Assembly (NCBI GenBank): GCA_009843585.1 | Contig: VYDC01000013.1 | Location: forward strand, 1 to 9,130 | Origin: Chloroflexota bacterium | Lineage (GTDB): Bacteria > Chloroflexota > Dehalococcoidia > UBA2979 | Direction: 5' to 3' | DNA length: 9,130 bases | Part shown: positions 6,265 through 9,130 of the stretch, piece by piece | Layout of the letters: every line of letters starts with the position of its first letter | How positions within the stretch are numbered: position 1 is the first letter of the stretch | Notes under the pieces: generated by a model | The model's input: the letters and a program-made list of their open reading frames with translations, nothing else | The model's database searches: none | Told to the model about the DNA's origin: nothing | Program-made: the position numbers and the translations under genes

Positions 6265-7446
6265 ATGGACCAGCCGCTTGCCGGCATGCGCGTGATCGAG
6301 GTCGGCGGCACGATCGCGGTCGGCGCCGCGACGAAGCAGTTCTCGGACTTCGGCGCCGACGTCGTCAGGGTCGAGCCCCCGACCGGCGGCGAGCTCCGGC
6401 GCACGCCTCCCTTCTCGGACGATCGACCGCACCTCGACACCGGCGCCTACCACCTGGCGCTGGACACCGGCAAGCGCTCGCTCGTGCTCGACCTGGAGAC
6501 CCCGTCGGGCCGCGAGGTGCTCGGGCGGCTCTGCTCGGGGGCGCAGCTCCTCTTCGTGCAGCTTCCCCCGGAGCAGGCTGAGCGCGTGCTCTCGGTGGTG
6601 GACGCTGAGTCCGGCCCCTCGACGATCGCGATCTCCGCTCACGGGCTCGACGGCCCCTACGCGGGCCGCGCCGAGAACGACATGTCGATGTTCGCGTGGA
6701 CGACCCGGATGTACCGGCACGCCGTCGAGGCGGAGGGCGAGCCGCTGCGCTACGCCCCGAACGTCGCCACGATCCAGGTCGGCGCGACCGCCGCGGCGGT
6801 GGGGCTCGGCGCCGCGTGGGGGCAGGCGCACGACGGCACGAGGCGCCACGTCGATGTCTCCGGCGTGGAGGCGCTCGCCGGGAACGTCGACACCGGCTAC
6901 GTGGACTGGGTGCTGCTCGGCACGGAGCGTCGGGCCCGCGGGCGGATGACGGAGAACTACCCCATCGGCAACTACGCCTGCAAGGACGGCTACGTCATGT
7001 TCGCGGCGACGCTGGGGCCGCAGTTCCAGCGCCTCTGCACCGCGATCGGGCACCCCGAGCTCGTCGACGACCCCCGGTTCAACGAGCCGATCGCGAAGTC
7101 GCAGCACTGGGCGGACTTCATGGAGTACCTCGGCCCGTGGCTCGACGCGCGCACGCGCTCGGAGGTCTTCCACGAGATGCAGGCGCATCGCGTGATGGTG
7201 GCGCCGGTCCTCGACATGTCCGAGGTGGCCGACGATCCGCAGGCGCGGGCGCGGGGGTCGTTCGTCGCGGTCGAGCAGCCGCTGGTCGGGCCGGTCACGA
7301 TCCACGGCGCGCCCTTCCAGATGGAGGAGGCGTGGGCGGCGCGCCCCTCGCCGCGATTCGGCGAGCACGGGACCGAGATCCTCGACGCCCTCGGCTACAG
7401 CCGCGACGAGCAGATCGCGCTCTTCCGGGCGGGGGTCACGGGGTGA
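6265..7446 (+). CDS. Family III (CaiB/BaiF) CoA-transferase, first copy
   Basis: Transfers coenzyme A between a CoA thioester and a free carboxylic acid in the cytoplasm; 393 residues, normal for formyl-CoA transferase/CaiB relatives. The N-terminus LAGMRVIEVGGTIAVGAA is the classic opening of the family, followed by DFGADVVRVEPP (28-39). The conserved aspartate expected to carry the acyl intermediate is D197 in RRHVDVSG (matching Asp169 of formyl-CoA transferase). YACKDGYVMF (237-246) is the usual 'y.t.DG.i.i' segment, and GEHGTEILDALGY (366-378) the typical C-terminal block. ATG 6265 has GGAG ten bases upstream, and the gene lies 40 bases after the transporter. It is clearly more divergent from the next two CoA-transferases than they are from each other, and lacks their SLTRPL region. 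Substrate unknown. Confidence 0.93.
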   Translation: MDQPLAGMRVIEVGGTIAVGAATKQFSDFGADVVRVEPPTGGELRRTPPFSDDRPHLDTGAYHLALDTGKRSLVLDLETPSGREVLGRLCSGAQLLFVQLPPEQAERVLSVVDAESGPSTIAISAHGLDGPYAGRAENDMSMFAWTTRMYRHAVEAEGEPLRYAPNVATIQVGATAAAVGLGAAWGQAHDGTRRHVDVSGVEALAGNVDTGYVDWVLLGTERRARGRMTENYPIGNYACKDGYVMFAATLGPQFQRLCTAIGHPELVDDPRFNEPIAKSQHWADFMEYLGPWLDARTRSEVFHEMQAHRVMVAPVLDMSEVADDPQARARGSFVAVEQPLVGPVTIHGAPFQMEEAWAARPSPRFGEHGTEILDALGYSRDEQIALFRAGVTG

Positions 7447-7480
7447 GCTCGCGGGTCCCGGAGGCGCGCGGAGCCCGCTG

Positions 7481-8749
7481 GTGACGGGCACGGCGCTCTC
7501 GGGCGTCCGCGTCATCGACCTCGCCGAGGTCTGGGCGGGGCCCTTCGGCGCCTGCCTCCTCGCCGACATGGGCGCCGACGTCGTCAAGGTCGAGTCCTTC
7601 CCCCGCCGCTCGCTGACGCGTCCGCTCGTGCCCGACGCCCGGGTCGCCGACGGTCCCGGCCCGGTCTACGAGCGGGTCGACTCGCAGATCCAGGGGAACC
7701 GCAACAAGCGCCACATCGCCATCGACTTCCGCTCCGAGGGGGGCGCCGGGATCCTCCGGCGGCTGCTCCGGTGGGGCGACGTCATCATCGAGGGCTTCGC
7801 GGCGGGGACCATCGACCGCGCCGGCTTCGGCTGGGAGGCGGTGCACGGGATCAACCCGCGCATCTCGATGATCTCGATGCCGGCCTGGGGAGTCCGGGGT
7901 CCCTACCGCGGCTACGTCGCGCTCGGCTCGAGCATCGACGCCCACGTGGGACACGTCTCCCTGCGCGGCGTGCCGGGCGGAGCCGTCGAGGACGTGCCCG
8001 GGGGCTTCCACACCGACGCGACCTCGCCCATCGAGGTCGTCTTCGCCGCTCTCGCGGCGCTCAACCGCCGCGAGCGGACCGGCGAGGGCTCCTTCATCGA
8101 CCTCTCGCAGGCCGAGGGCTTCGCCTGGGCCCTCGCCGGCTCCCTGGCGGAGTGGGAGATCGCCGGTCGCGTCCCGGAGCCCCTCGGCAACCGAGATCCC
8201 CACGTCGTCCCGCACGGGTGCTACCCCTCGGCCGTCCCCGAGCAGTGGGTGGTGGTCTGCGCCGAGACCGACGCGCAGTGGGCGGGGCTCGCCGAAGCCC
8301 TCGGCCATCCGGAGTGGGCCGAGGACGGCCACGCCTGGGCGAGCGCCGCGGGGCGGCTGCGGGCACGCGAGGAGATCGACCGCGCCATCGCCGCCTTCAC
8401 GAGCGCGCGGGCGCAGGCCGACTCCGCGGACGACCTCCAGTCCCGCGGCGTCATCGCGGCACCGGTCGCGGCGCCCTCGGCGCTGCTGCCGTCGCCGCAG
8501 CTCCAGCACCGCGGCTGGTTCCAGCCCGTGGATCAGCCCTACTTCGGCACGCGGCTCTTCCCGGGCTTCCTCTGGCAGATGGCGCCCGACCCGCCGGAGT
8601 ACGAGCGGCCGAGCGGACTCATCGGCGAGCACAACCGCGACGTGCTCTCAGGGCTCGGGTACGGGGAGGGCGAGATCCGCGCGCTCGAGGAGGCGTACGC
8701 GATCGGCGATCGCTACGACGCCGAGACGGAGGCGCGCCTCGGCGCGTAG
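7481..8749 (+). CDS. Family III (CaiB/BaiF) CoA-transferase, second copy
   Basis: CoA-transferase of 422 residues. It opens LSGVRVIDLAEVWAGPFGA with LLADMGADVVKVES (26-39), the family's N-terminal fold. QGNRNKRHIAIDFRS (71-85) is the conserved 'NRnKr..iald' segment. The catalytic aspartate is D207 in GSFIDLSQAE; GVIAAPV (323-329) and IGEHNRDVL (381-389) are standard C-terminal blocks. It starts at GTG 7481 with GGAG seven bases upstream, 34 bases after the previous gene. An insertion-like stretch SLTRPLVPDARVADGPGPVYER (44-65) is shared with the third copy and not the first. The context implies activation of an acid imported by the upstream transporters; family members act on carnitine, bile acid, benzylsuccinate, mesaconate and others, so the substrate is open. 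Confidence 0.93.
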   Translation: MTGTALSGVRVIDLAEVWAGPFGACLLADMGADVVKVESFPRRSLTRPLVPDARVADGPGPVYERVDSQIQGNRNKRHIAIDFRSEGGAGILRRLLRWGDVIIEGFAAGTIDRAGFGWEAVHGINPRISMISMPAWGVRGPYRGYVALGSSIDAHVGHVSLRGVPGGAVEDVPGGFHTDATSPIEVVFAALAALNRRERTGEGSFIDLSQAEGFAWALAGSLAEWEIAGRVPEPLGNRDPHVVPHGCYPSAVPEQWVVVCAETDAQWAGLAEALGHPEWAEDGHAWASAAGRLRAREEIDRAIAAFTSARAQADSADDLQSRGVIAAPVAAPSALLPSPQLQHRGWFQPVDQPYFGTRLFPGFLWQMAPDPPEYERPSGLIGEHNRDVLSGLGYGEGEIRALEEAYAIGDRYDAETEARLGA

Positions 8750-8773
8750 CCCCGGAGCGGGGCCGGGGGGATC

Positions 8774-9130
8774 ATGGCCGGACGGGCGATGGCGGGCGTG
8801 CGGGTCATCGACCTGGCCGAGGTGCACGCGGGTCCGCTCGGCGCGACCCTGCTCGCCGACCTCGGCGCCGACGTCGTCAAGGTCGAGTCCTACCCGCGGA
8901 CCTCCCTCACGCGGCCGCTGCGGCCGGACGCGCGCGTCGCCGACGGGCCCGGCCCTCCCTACGAGAGGACCGCCCCGCAGACGCAGAGCAACCGCAACAA
9001 GCGCTTCCTCGCGCTCAACATCCGGAGCGACGCGGGCGCCGAGGTGCTGCACCGCCTGCTCGACTCGGCCGACGTCCTGGTGGAGGGCTACGCCGCCGGC
9101 ACCATCCCGCGGCACGGGTTTTCCTGGGAG
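8774..9130 (+). CDS. Family III (CaiB/BaiF) CoA-transferase, third copy (3' end outside window)
   Basis: The first 119 residues of another CaiB/BaiF CoA-transferase; the window ends before the catalytic aspartate. It begins at ATG 8774 (GGGGGG three bases upstream; a second in-frame ATG lies at 8789), 24 bases after the previous stop. It aligns to the first 119 residues of the second copy without a gap, and I count 83 identities by hand (about 70%). Shared landmarks are GVRVIDLAEV, GADVVKVES, SLTRPL, RVADGPGP and NRNKR. The pair probably arose by tandem duplication. They could be two subunits of a heteromeric enzyme, as in BbsE/BbsF of toluene degradation, or isoenzymes with different substrates. 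Confidence 0.92.
   Translation, partial: MAGRAMAGVRVIDLAEVHAGPLGATLLADLGADVVKVESYPRTSLTRPLRPDARVADGPGPPYERTAPQTQSNRNKRFLALNIRSDAGAEVLHRLLDSADVLVEGYAAGTIPRHGFSWE

Noticed and set aside
4506..8632. Long minus-strand open frames opposite the transporters and CoA-transferases (4506-6440, 5653-7587, 7436-8632)
   Set aside because: Arg/Glu/Pro-rich antisense translations without domains, opposite well-supported genes; typical of DNA lacking AT-rich stop codons.

Overview
The window is chromosomal-looking DNA from a very GC-rich bacterium (roughly three quarters G+C by eye, GC-dominated third codon positions, frequent GTG starts, long spurious antisense reading frames). The sequence does not identify the phylum. 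The gene content would suit an uncultured soil or sediment lineage (actinobacterial, myxobacterial/deltaproteobacterial, Rokubacteria- or Binatia-like), but that is a guess. I saw no tRNA, rRNA, CRISPR array, insertion sequence or phage gene. The window is packed: seven genes, two of them cut by the window ends, and no gene-free stretch longer than about 110 bases.

Left block (1-3207). The 3' part of an ATP-grasp ligase gene on the + strand runs tail to tail into a two-gene minus-strand operon: nfuA (Fe-S cluster carrier), then a radical SAM protein with an N-terminal B12-binding-like domain. The main point of the window is here. The radical SAM frame meets an in-frame TGA at 1073-1071, preceded by a Cys codon and followed by Ala-Glu-Pro, so the tail reads Cys-Sec-Ala-Glu-Pro. 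This is the signature of the CUAEP/CCAEP-tail radical SAM (seleno)protein family. A strong hairpin starts inside the TGA (1072-1038) and is a good bacterial SECIS candidate. Reading through adds Sec plus 13 residues and stops at a TAG that interlocks with the ATP-grasp stop in one CTAG. The protein is therefore 512 residues, not 498, and a standard gene caller would truncate it.

Centre (3184-3291). A short divergent intergenic region carries a TANNNT -10-like box on each strand, both spaced to suggest leaderless or near-leaderless transcripts.

Right block (3292-9130, + strand). Two paralogous major facilitator transporters of the monocarboxylate/oxalate-formate type overlap by four bases. 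They are followed at short gaps by three family III (CaiB/BaiF) CoA-transferases, the last cut by the window end. The second and third CoA-transferases are close paralogues. The layout reads as one operon that imports an organic acid and activates it to its CoA thioester; the substrate cannot be read from sequence. The second transporter has an odd Pro/Ala/Arg-rich tail ending in an extra membrane segment and an Arg cluster.
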